In this document: positions 28,650 through 38,900 of the stretch, in pieces
Position numbering within the stretch: the stretch's first letter is position 1
How the letters are laid out: each line of letters starts with the position of its first letter
NCBI GenBank assembly: GCA_032718475.1
Contig: JAUCBJ010002790.1
Location: 1-39,617 of the forward strand
Reading direction: 5' to 3'
DNA length: 39,617 nucleotides
Origin: Nemertoderma westbladi
Lineage: Eukaryota; Xenacoelomorpha; Nemertodermatida; Nemertodermatidae
Notes under the pieces: model-generated
What the model was told of the DNA's origin: nothing
The model's database searches: none
The model's input: only the letters and a program-made list of their open reading frames with translations
Position numbers and translations under genes: made by a program

Positions 28650-30639
28650 AATGTCCCAACTTTAATTGTCCTGACTTTAATTTGAATCTTTTTTTATATC
28701 CTATTTTTAAGTTGAATCTTTTTTTATATCCTATATAGGCCTTTAATCTTTTTTCTTTAGTTTGAAACATTTTATTTTATTCGACTTTAATTTAAAACTT
28801 TTTATATTTCCTATTTTAGTTTGCAACTTTTTCTTTTTTTCGCTTTAGTGTGGAATTTTTTCATCACCAATAAAAAAAATGAAAACTAAATTGACCTAAA
28901 TCAGTCACCGTAGCATTCTGGTATTGAAATGTTTTGTTTTGAAAGTACAAATATAAAAGTCTGGAAGATTGTTTGTTTTAATTTTTTAGTCAGTCTGTCC
29001 CACCAACCCACCGTCCCATCCAAGGCATATTATATACTACGCCTTGGCATATAGTACGTCTTGGTCCCATCCCCATCCCAATCCCACGAACATCTGTTTC
29101 ATCATATCTCATAGAGGTAGATATACTGTAGGACTTGGAAACAAGGGGGGGCAGTTGGCGCGTATTACAGTAACAACAAAACAATAGACGAAAGTCAATA
29201 GGCTACGGTTACAGTTATATTTGATAGCATCGAAGTTAAAAGAAAGAAAAAGTTAAAGTTGCACATCCATTAAAATATCATACGACAGTTTACAGTAGAT
29301 CAAAACGGCCTGACATTAAGATTAAAATGAAGAATATGTAAAATCAACACATAATTTTTATTTTATTAAGATTAAAATGAAGAATACGTAAAATCAACAC
29401 AATTTTTATTTTATATCAATAGACATGCTCCCTGTAAAACACGCAATAGCGACCGACCTATACCGAGTAGCCAAGCTATAACAATCCAGTGCAGAGGTAA
29501 ACTGAGCTAAAAACCGTCCTATAACAATCCAATAAAGAGCTATTTATGATCTATACGCATGCTAATATAATACAGGCATAGCCTATATGAATATACCTAG
29601 CTATTCTGGCGCTTAGAAGGATAATCAAATAGTTATCGACAAAGAGAGACGTGCGTGTAATTGTTACTATCTTTGTTGACTTCTTAATCTTTGTTAACTT
29701 CTTCTACCTCAACACAGATAACTTTACTTTACTTTGTACAGTAAACTTTGCTATATTTAAAGTACAACAACAGGGGGGGTGGTCTTTCGACGCAATCAAA
29801 GGGTTACCAGGGAAAGTCGACGCAATAACGGATGCTTACTCCCAAAAATAAAAGTCTAACCGATTTTATTGACTTTCGTTATTGTACTAGGCATATATCA
29901 ATCCATATACTCTGATTGTATACAAATTAAGGCTAGAAATAGATTCACCACCGTTGATTACCGGTCAGCTGGAACCCCTAATTGTCCAATATAGCGCAGT
30001 TAGTGAGAGTGAAAGAATAATAGCCATTATCAGCAATCTGTTCAACCCTGTCAGTCAGTGGACAAGACAACAATCAATAGACATTGAACACTAATTTTAT
30101 AAACAAATATTGCGAAAACATAATTTAAATTAATTTGAAAAGGGTTAGAATAAATAATCCATAAACATTCAATGACTCTGAAATGTGCATTAAGAATTAT
30201 TCAGTTTATCTATAGTCTATACATTATAATCCAAACGTTCAAGCAACTGGTAGAATTGCACTAAATCCAATAGGTAGTATCAATACTCAAATGTGGGCAG
30301 TCTGAGCAGTTGGGATAGGATAACTCGTGGAGCCCGAATGGCAATTTCATGTCTCTATGCTGAATGCTTTCTAGTAAGATAGTTTAACGAACTCTATTAG
30401 GCAACCAAATATCATTCATTGTTCAGTTGTTTCTAACAGCGCTTTGCAGCAATACATCAGTGACTATGTCGCCACTAGTTCCAGTATCATTGTTGTTAGC
30501 ATTTTGTCGAATCACGCACTCATCCTCAGATCTCCTTGACTGTAAACATCTGATACGGCCCATACAAGATCATGCTCCTCATGCCTGAACCCACAAGGTC
30601 ATATCTATGTATACTTACATCATTTTCTTCCTTTCTCAG
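28650..30639. other. Interior of the intron inverted-repeat structure
   Basis: AT-rich, no supported gene. It contains a ~50-bp tandem duplication at 29316-29413 (ATTAAGATTAAAATGAAGAA twice). An ORF end at 29794-29851 (SFDAIKGLPGKVDAITDAYS) vaguely resembles a hemopexin-type repeat but is too short to call. Confidence 0.5.
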
Positions 30640-30725
30640 TACCGTCAAAGTAGGCTTATTGGGCGTTCTGGCTCTGGGTACCCCCCTTTTGCTGTATTCG
30701 CCCCTTGCTGTTGTTCTGGCTACCA

Positions 30726-30752
30726 CCCCCCCCCCCCCCCCCCCCCCCCCCC
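30726..30752 (+). repeat. Poly-C tract (C27)
   Basis: Lies within the inverted minisatellite array at 30640-30800, apparently an expansion of the CCCCCC in the unit's GGGTACCCCCC. Confidence 0.9.
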
Positions 30753-30960
30753 ATTCGCCATATTAACTCATCCTTGCTGTTGTCCTGGGTACTCTCCATT
30801 GGCCATATAAATAAGCAAGTATACAGTGCTGCAGTGCTTGTACCAGTGACTGCTGCACTGTACTAATGTAGCAGCAACTGCCTAACAAACTGCCTAATTT
30901 ACACCAAGATAGTATTAGGTATCTGAATGTTGATATCAATGGGATTCCCAAGGTGTAAAG

Positions 30961-30978
30961 TGACGTCACAACCAATCA
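30961..30978 (+). promoter_or_regulatory. CRE palindrome with adjacent CCAAT motif inside a repeat arm
   Basis: TGACGTCA (30961-30968) is a perfect cAMP-response-element palindrome, with CCAATCA a few bases on. The inverted partner arm near 26600 keeps the CCAAT but has a changed CRE. No transcript is evident, so it is only a sequence match. Confidence 0.3.
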
Positions 30979-31179
30979 GAGATCGTTTTTAAATTTTGAA
31001 TAATTTTTAAACTGAAAACACCAATATCTCTGCTATTTTAGCATCTTATTGAATTCTGTAAACGCCATTATGTTTCTGTGATATCTAATTGTGGCATCTA
31101 ATTAATCTGGTTTTGAATTTGAGTCGTGAACCCCATTATATAATATACTGTAATATAAATTCTACCACTATTTTCAAAC

Positions 31180-31848
31180 CTGTGTTTGTCTCTTCCTGCA
31201 TCTCAGTCTCTGTAATTTCATCATAAAATAATTCCATGTCAATGTGTGAAAGATAACAACCATAATAGCGAACATGAGAAAGGTATCCTTGAAAGGCAAC
31301 CCCACCATATTCTCGTCTTCCTAAGTTGAGAGTGTTCTTAGTATCGGCTGTACCTCTAGCTGTTGATGGTGTATCAAACTCCATCTTCTGATGTTCAACA
31401 TTTCCTACTTTCCGACTATACAACATCACCTTTTTGTCCAATGCATTGACACAAACAGCCACCATATACCATTCCTTTCTTGCTGCTGCATTAAGCATCG
31501 GCAACATAGGAGATATCCCATTCCTAGCATCATAGTACAGGGCTGTTCCTCCAACATATAACCACAAATTGGTACCTATGGCTAATGGATGTCCATATTC
31601 AAATATTGCACCATTTCCCATAGGTTTCACAAAAGCTAACATAGTAAATGTCTCTGTTAGTAACTCTATGCCATGTTGAACTGAAACATATCCACTACGG
31701 AAATTCATTGCTTGGTTATCAACTCCTGATAGCCCTGGAACAAATGATGGACTTCCTTTTGTGATCCCATTTTGGTATCCCATCTTGTCATTGGCTCCAT
31801 ATCCTATGTTCAATGGCCAGTAAGCTTCAACATTAACATGACAATCAT
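31180..31848 (-). CDS. Internal exon encoding a LamG/ConA-like domain (second in order)
   Basis: A 669-nt exon with acceptor CCATTACAG|AT at 31848 and donor ACAG|GTTTGA at 31180, phase 1 at both ends, encoding about 223 residues. It opens DCHVNVEAYWPLNIGYGAND and carries QAMNFRSGYVSVQHG, TFTMLAFVKPM, WYMVAVCVNALDKKVMLYSR, LNLGRR and FQGYLSHVRYYGCYLSHIDM. The N-terminal Cys and the Cys of YYGCY probably pair. It aligns residue for residue with the exons at 33212-33883 and 23115-23768, with the shared block FDTPSTARGTADTKNTL. The donor GTTTGA is weaker than its sisters' GTTAGT. The open frame that runs on past the donor to 31136 is intronic. Confidence 0.8.
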
Positions 31849-33211
31849 CTGTAATGGATAGAAATGTATCTTATTGATTATACATTGAAGAAACCCAGGC
31901 ATGCTAAAATACATAAATAGACCTAATATTATATATATATATATATATTTGGGGTGCATGAGTAGTTAATTTTTATTAAAATTTTCATTGGACACAGCTT
32001 AGCAAAGTTGACAGTAATGTCCAGGTGGGAGTGAAAAGGTGACCTCCAAGTTTTTAGTATGTTGCTCTAACCATTCTGATAGCTGTTCATATAAAAGGTA
32101 GACAAGTCTGATGATGTAAATATCTGACATAAAATGTAGACATGAAAATAGTAATGCAGGTGCTCTGATAAGGTTGTATGATCGGCTCCTAAGGGTACCT
32201 GCAATAAGAAATATAAATGTTAAATTTATTTTATTTTATTATTTTATTTTATTTACAATTTCCTAACTTTGCTAAGCGATGCCCAACAACATAATAATAA
32301 ATCGACCTGTCTTACGCAGCAAACTTAATAATAAATGTAATAGTAATAAATGTGATGGGTATCTGTGATACCAGATTTTGGTTGTCAGGGTTGTACTTAT
32401 TTATGAACGCTTTAAATCTGCATTCCGTGCTGTTTCCATTGTCCATGGGTGGTAAATTCCGAAAAATTACTAGACTGAGGACAGGGAATGCTGAGAATGG
32501 ATGACTAGGGTGGTAAACGTTTGGTAATAGCTGTCGCCTGATAGCTGTCGTCTGTCTGATAGCTGTCGTCTCATTGCTGTCGTCTCATTGCTGTCGTCTC
32601 ATTGCTGTCGTCTCATTGCTGTCGTCTCATTGCTGTCGTCTCATTGCTGTCGTCTGATAGCAGTCGTCTGATAGCAGTCGTCTGATAGCTGTCGTCTGAT
32701 TGCTGTCGTCTGATTGCTGTCGTCTCATTGCTGTCGTCTCATTGCTGTCGTCTCATTGCTGTCGTCTCATTGCTGTCGTCTGATCGCTGTCGTCTGATTG
32801 CTGTCATCTGATTGCTGTCGTCTGATTGCTGTCGTCCCATTGCTGTCGTCCCATTGCTGTCGTCTGATTGCTGTCGTCTGATTGCTGTCGTCCCATTGCT
32901 GTCGTCCCATTGCTGTCGTCTGATTGCTGTCGTCTCATTGCTGTCCTCTGATAGCTGTCGTCTGATTGCTGTCGTCTCATTGCTGTTGTCTGATCGCTGT
33001 CGTCTGATTGCTGTTATCTGATTGCTGTCGTCTGATTGCTGTAAAATTATATGTTAAATTTTACCCCCTGACAATGTTATATAATGACTGATTCTGACAG
33101 TGGAATACCGTTTATACACATTTTTGTATTAGTAGGTTTTTTGAATAAATAATATATTCATAATAATTGGGTATTTTTGGAACAGTAATATCATTTCTGT
33201 CTGTGACTAAC
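31849..33211 (-). other. Intron between LamG exons one and two
   Basis: 1363 bp with GT..AG borders on the minus strand. It contains a TA run near 31930-31950 and the 14-bp minisatellite at 32526-33042. No other exon is recognised. Confidence 0.7.
32526..33042 (+). repeat. 14-bp minisatellite (ATTGCTGTCGTCTC)
   Basis: About 37 units of ATTGCTGTCGTCTC / ATTGCTGTCGTCTG, with ATAGCTGTC, CTCCCATT, ATC and TTATC variants. Alternating CTC and CTG subtypes occur in runs, suggesting local block expansion. It is intronic to the LamG gene. Confidence 0.95.
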
Positions 33212-33883
33212 CTGTGTCTCCTGTTTCCTGAATCTCAAAATGAATACTTTCATCATAAATGATTTCCATACGAATCTCTGATACATAACAACCATAGTAA
33301 CGAACATGAGCAATATAGCCTTTAAACACATTCCTGCCACCGCCTTCCCGTTTCCCTATCAACAGAGTGTTCTTAGTATCTACTGTTCCTCTAGCTGTTG
33401 ATGGTGTATCAAACACCATCTTCTTATGGTCATCATTTCCTACTTTCCGACTGTAGAACATCACCTTTTTATCCAATCCATTGAGTCCAACAGCCACCAT
33501 ATACCAGTCCCCAATATCTGTAGCATCTGGCATTCTAAGCGTGGGTGATACGCCATTTTTAGCATCATAATGTAGGGTTTTAACATCAGGATATAACCAA
33601 ACATTTGAACCAATTGCAGCTATATTTCCAAATTCAAATATCGGACCATTTATATTAACCATAGGTTTTACAAAAGCTACCATAGCAAACGTCTCTGTTA
33701 GTAACTCTACACCATGTTGAACAGACACATATCCACTTAGAAAATTCATTGCCTGGTTATCAACTCCTGCTGGCCCAGGACCATATGATGGACTTGCATT
33801 AAGACTCCCATTTAGTTTTACCATTTTATCCGCTGCTCCATATTTTATATTTAATGGCCAGAAACCTGAATATTGGCATTGAT
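33212..33883 (-). CDS. Internal exon encoding a LamG/ConA-like domain (first in order)
   Basis: A 672-nt exon with acceptor TTAATTACAG|AT at 33883 and donor ACAG|GTTAGT at 33212, phase 1 at both ends, encoding about 224 residues. It opens QCQYSGFWPLNIKYGAADKM and has QAMNFLSGYVSVQHG, TFAMVAFVKPM, WYMVAVGLNGLDKKVMFYSR, LLIGKREGGG and FKGYIAHVRYYGCYVSEIRM. It has one Cys near the start and one in YYGCY, as in the second exon. Spliced to the next exon, the end G plus AT would make an Asp codon and keep the frame. Upstream (5') exons, including any signal peptide, are not visible in this window. The gene product is probably secreted or a receptor ectodomain; that is inference from the domain type. 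Confidence 0.82.
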
Positions 33884-34482
33884 CTGTAATTAAAAATACA
33901 AAAGATTTATTTGCATAATATCCTGAAAACCATGCATGGATCAGCTTCAAGGGCTATTAGGCAGATTGGTTGAATTAAGATCCGTGTGGACTCGTTTTTT
34001 ACGATATGGAAACATCTTTATATCCGAGAAAAGGTTAGCTCCGGAAGGGACTTGCCAGCAAACCGCTTTTGCATATTACAGGAGTGGCGGCCCAACAAAA
34101 AACAACCCTAACAAATATCTTACTTGGGACCAACTCCTACAACAAGTATATATGTTATATATTTTATTTAAGCTGGCTGCTACTGATCAGTACTGAATGG
34201 ATGAAGCTGTATGCTGTACCATACATGATAATGTACAAGTTACTTGTTACTTATAGTACCTTTGTTACTTATTATATTATCGATGTACAAACTCTACTCT
34301 CACAGAAATTATTATGAATAAGGATTGTATCAACTCTATGTATGTAAACAAACATATGTGGTTTATCTCAGGGCAGCTGATTTGCTCTTGATATTGTATG
34401 TGAGTTAGATAATACATTCATTTTAGCAATTTTAGAAACTGAATTAGAATATTCTTATATAGACGGTTTTAAAAATATAAAA
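33884..34482. other. AT-rich DNA upstream of the first seen LamG exon
   Basis: Probably intron (the exon begins at an acceptor). The plus-strand frames at 33936-34317 have no recognisable domain. Confidence 0.45.
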
Positions 34483-35095
34483 GTGACATTAATCATTAAA
34501 ATCATTAATGACATTAATCATTAAAATCATTAATCATTAAAATCATTAATGACATTAATCATTAATGACATTAATGATTAGAATCATCAATGACATTAAT
34601 CATTAAAATCATTAATGACATTAATCATTAAAATCATTAATGACAATCATTTAAATCATTAATGACATTAATCATTAAATCATTAAAATCATTAATGACA
34701 TTAATCATTAAAATCATTAATGACATTAATCATTAAAACCATTAATTACATTAATCATTAAAATCATTAATGACATTAATCATTAAAATCATTAATGACA
34801 TTAATCATTAAAATCATTAATGACATTAATCATTAAAATCATTAATGACATTAATCATTAAAATCATTAATGACATTAATCATTAAAATCACTAATGACA
34901 TTAATCATTAAAATCATTAATGACATTAATCATTAAAATCATTAATGACATTAATCATTAAATTAATTAATGACATTAATCATGAAAATCATTAATGACA
35001 TTAATCATTAAAATCATTAATGATGAATTTAATGATGAATTAAACATTAATGCTGAAACAAGTATGACATTAATCATTAAAATGATTAATGACAC
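34483..35095 (+). repeat. 25-bp AT-rich minisatellite dense in TAAT cores
   Basis: About 24 units, each containing ATTAATCATTAAAATCATTA and ATGAC. Each unit has several ATTA/TAAT tetramers and the CATTAATG palindrome, so single strands can fold. Units decay at both ends (from 35015 on). Confidence 0.92.
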
Positions 35096-35246
35096 TGAAG
35101 TGAAATACAGGTACTTTATTTAAATCGAATATATCGTTTTATGAAACTGGGTATTTAAATCGAATATGTCGTTTTACGAAACTGGGTATGTGTTATCTGG
35201 ACCACTAGTTGGAATTTTTGGTGAAACTTCAAAACATTCCAGAAAT

Positions 35247-35313
35247 CAGTGGCGGGTTTAGGGGGGGGGGGCATTGGGCCATGCCCCCCCCCACCCCCCC
35301 CCCCCCCCCCCCC
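35247..35313 (+). repeat. CAGTGGCGG-type end with G and C tracts
   Basis: CAGTGGCGGGTTTAGG followed by a G run, GCATTGGGCCATGC and two C runs (35284-35313). CAGTGGCGGAT.. is a common terminal motif of hAT-type elements, here recognised from memory. The matching opposite end was not found, so this may be a lone end or a solo repeat. Confidence 0.4.
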
Positions 35314-35990
35314 TTGCAAAAATGTTGAAAGGGCCATAATTTAATTTCATTAAATGATATCAGATTAATTTCGCCTACTTCAGTACTTTGCCTTTCCAGC
35401 AAAGCAAAATAATATGTTAGTTACATTAGCAACCAGACCAGATAGGATTCATATTATCCCATCCCAGGCATTTGGGTGGCCAAGGAAAGGTAATAAAGAC
35501 TCCATCTAAATGTTGTATCCCTCAGCCACATCACCAATAGAGCCCCCCCATCTCTACCATAGTAGTCTGTAAATATCTGAATAATGGAAGGAAGGGGAGC
35601 CTAATTGACCTAGCAGGAGGGTGCGGCGCCTCTCCGTCGCTGCTATTCAGCACTGTGGGTACAGTGTACACTGTACATACAATTGGCAACAGCGTTGAGG
35701 TTTTGACTCCACCTTTGTTCAAATTACAGTGTTCAATATACCTCTGACAGTGTTCAATATACCAATGTAATATAAGATAGTTACATAGCTCAATGTATTA
35801 ATATAGTGATGTAATCTTATTGAAGGGAACTGGAACTGGGAGCCTGTATGCTAGGCCAGGCCAAGGCCAATAATGTGGTCTGATTGGACAGAGCTTGTTT
35901 AAGTAGCTGGTTATGTAATAACGGTTGGTCTTGTAAAATATTTGTATTATTTTACTCAAGTATGTTTACCAGTGAGATTTGTAATATCCC
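35314..35990. other. Spacer before the LINE
   Basis: No supported gene. The short minus-strand frames at 35155-35722 are driven by homopolymers or lack any domain. Confidence 0.5.
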
Positions 35991-35999
35991 TCTTACTAG

Positions 36000-38900
36000 G
36001 GCAAATCTGGTCCTGTAACTAGGACCCCCATCGTTCTGGGATAAGGACGCCGTTGGTCCTGGATTAAGGGACCCATATACTTGGCTGCAGGGGTATATGG
36101 CCTGGCCAGGCAGATGGTGATCTACCAATGGCTGGTCAGGAGTAGAGTGTTCTCATGTCCACTCTGAGTACACTTCACTGCGACCTGCACCTGGCAGCAG
36201 GGGTACAGGGCCTGACCCAGCAGATGAGCTGCACAGCCAATGGTGGTCATGTGCGCCAGAGTAGATATGGGTGATGGGCCTCATATCTGACTCCACTGCG
36301 ACACCCACCCTGTGGAACGGCAAACCAGGGTGTGGTATTTGCCCCGAGAGCTGACTCGGCAAAAAAGCACCCCCCAACCCCCCACTATGGATTACATTAG
36401 TAATACCGGCCACTAGAGGCCAGTGGAATTACCGGACACAATCGGCCGCACAGGCGTCAGTTATCTCCTGACCGGCTGCCTGTCTCACCCCCTACTGGAG
36501 AGAGAGAAGCCAACAATTCTTTGAGTCCCTTTCCTGATGACCTTTCTGGCCCAAACCCTGGGTCACCAGGGAGGCCAGATTGTGAGGGGGGGAGGGATTC
36601 TGGAGTTGGAGGCTACTCTCATGTTCCACCCCGACCAACAAATCCATTGGTGAATCTGAGGCAAGTCACTAGACTAGCCTCAGTGAACACCCTAACACTC
36701 GGGTCCCCAATGCGACAAGGTGAGCTGACTGCCTTGGCAGATAAGCTTTCTCTTAGTGCAGTGGGTGTTCAAGAGCACCAAATGCAGACTGGACAGACTG
36801 ATGAGGTTGTGATTAAGGACATGGGGGGCGGTTGGCGACTCGCCCTCGCGTCAGCAGATGATAGTGGCAATGGTGGAATTGGTCTATTGATGAATCCAAC
36901 TGCACATGCAGCATTGGACAAAATAGACCAAATCTCTAACCGCATCATCCGTTGCCACTTCTCATGTTCTGGAAGACTGGCTAAGAAGTTTCCTAAGGTG
37001 GTTCTGATTGTGTGCTACTCTCCAACTAGTGTTGCCCCTGTAGAGGAGGTAGAAAATTTCTACCACAATCTACAAGCAGCTACTGATGGAGTGGATCAGC
37101 ATGCATTCTTAACATTCCTGGGAGACTTTAATGCAAGTCTGCATCAATCACCTACATCGCCCTGGGTCTATAGCAATAGTGTCAACCGAAATTCCGTCCA
37201 TCTTCAGGATTTTATCTCTGGAAATGGATTGTTTTCGGCTGGAACCCAGTTCAAGAAGCGAACTGGAAAGCTATAGACTCATAGTGGACCCAGTGGTCAC
37301 AAGTCCCAGATAGACCATATTCTGTTTTGTAGGAAGTACAGGAGCTCTATACAAGACTGTAATGCATTTACACTTCGACCCTTCTCCAGTGATCACCGCC
37401 TTATTGTGGCCAAGGTAAGACTTAGTCTGCGTGCTAGCAGAACAACGAAATCTGCCTTGCCGCGGCATGACTGGTCCTCTCTGTTGCAACAGACAAGTGT
37501 GAGATCCAGCTTCACACTACAGCTGAGCAACAGGTATGAGGTTCTTGCCTTTGAGGCGGCAGATCACTGTGAGGGCTATACTGCCTTCACAGAAGCAGTT
37601 AAGTTAGCAGCTGCAGAAACAGTTCCTGTATACCCTCGAAACAGGAAAAGGGCCCCCTGGACTGACAACAAAATCCAAAAAAAAGTGCCGAAATGACCTA
37701 TATAAGGCGCAGAAAGAGTCCCGACTCAAACAGACTACAGCGGACAAGAATGCAGTTAAGGCTGCATCTAGGTCCCTGAACAGGCAGTACTCTGTTAATC
37801 TACAGGAGCTAATAAACCAACAGGTTGATGCCATCAATGATGCCGACGACAGCAGGCAATCATTCCAGGCATGGAAATCGATCAACTTGCTTACTGGGCG
37901 GAAAAGCCAACCAACCACCAAGATCGCCTCAATGGTTGGAAGGCCCACTTTGAAAAGCTCCTCAATAATGACAGGGTATTGCCTGATAACTTTATAGAAG
38001 TTAAAGTGTCTGAGTCTGTACTCCCAGATATTCCCATTGGCGATATCTCCTTTGCAGAAGTGAAGGCTGCTGCAAAGAGCATTAAGACCAATCGTGCCAG
38101 TGGAGTAGATGGTGTTCCCCCTGAGGTCTTTAAAATACCTGAGTGTTTAAAGCTCATCTATCCCATCATAGTAGACATGTACCGAACAACAAGAGTCCCA
38201 CAAGAAATGAAAACAAATAAGTTGGTGCCAGTTCCCAAGAAGGGCAACCTAACACTCTATGGTTCTTTTCGGGGAACCTCATTGATCCCGATTGCTGCAA
38301 AGCTATACAATAGAATTCTATTAAATCGCATCAGGGATCCCATTGAGAGACTGCTCCGTGGAAATCAGAATGGGTTCTGTAAAGGTCGTGGGACCATGGA
38401 ACCCATTTTGGCACTTAGAAGGATAATTGAAGAGTTATCAAAAAAGAAAGACAGGCATCTGGCTGTTATCTTTGTTGACTTCTTCAAGGCCTTTGATTCA
38501 GTCTCCCGCTCATGTATGTTCAGGATACTTTCACTATATGGGATTCCTGATGAAATTATTGCAGCAATCAAATCAGTATACGATGGTTCGACAACATTTG
38601 TGTCTACTGTTGATGGTGACACAGAACCATTTGAAGTGTTATGGGGCGTCCTCCAGGGAGACACTTGCACCATTCTTGTTCATAATTGTGGTTGACTATG
38701 TTTTACACATGTCCTTAGATCATCATAATGATGATGGGGTGATGATAACTCCACCTACTGGCTCCAGAAGTCGAGGAAATCCTGCCAAGTACCTAACTGA
38801 TCTAGACTTTGCTGATGACTTAGGAGTACTCTCAGAATCACTAGAGGGAGTCCAATGGCTCCTCAGCTGATTAGAACATGCTGCTTCTAGTGTTGGTCTT

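Larger units (their letters stand above)
26464..31103. mobile_element. Large inverted-repeat structure inside the LamG intron
   Basis: The left arm 26464-26742, continued at about 28147-28640 after an insertion, is inverted relative to the right arm 31103-30640. Shared landmarks in inverted order: ATCACAGAAACA.AATGGCGTT, the CCCATTGATATCAACATTCA block, TTAGGCAGTTTGTTAGGCAG, CTTG.TTATTTATA.GGC, then units of a ~51-bp minisatellite (GGGTACCC...GGAGCGAATA). Arms are about 85-90% identical by eye. The ~2 kb between (28650-30640) has no coding sequence. This could be a non-autonomous DNA transposon with ~750-bp arms or a genomic inverted duplication. Confidence 0.65.

Noticed and set aside
28141-28770. 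209-codon minus-strand frame
   Set aside because: Translation of the ~51-bp minisatellite, which lacks stops in several frames on both strands.
26583-30975. Two similar short frames (LGIPLISTFRYLI...) at 26583-26813 and 30763-30975
   Set aside because: They are the two arms of the inverted repeat read on opposite strands; the similarity follows from DNA duplication, and neither has a domain.
31136-31813. LamG frame as an independent single-exon gene
   Set aside because: The frame reads through consensus acceptor and donor sites; homologous positions in the sister exons mark the true exon limits.
31990-32285. Inverted pair CTTAGCAAAGTT / AACTTTGCTAAG
   Set aside because: Only ~12 bp and no other shared end sequence; too weak to call an element.
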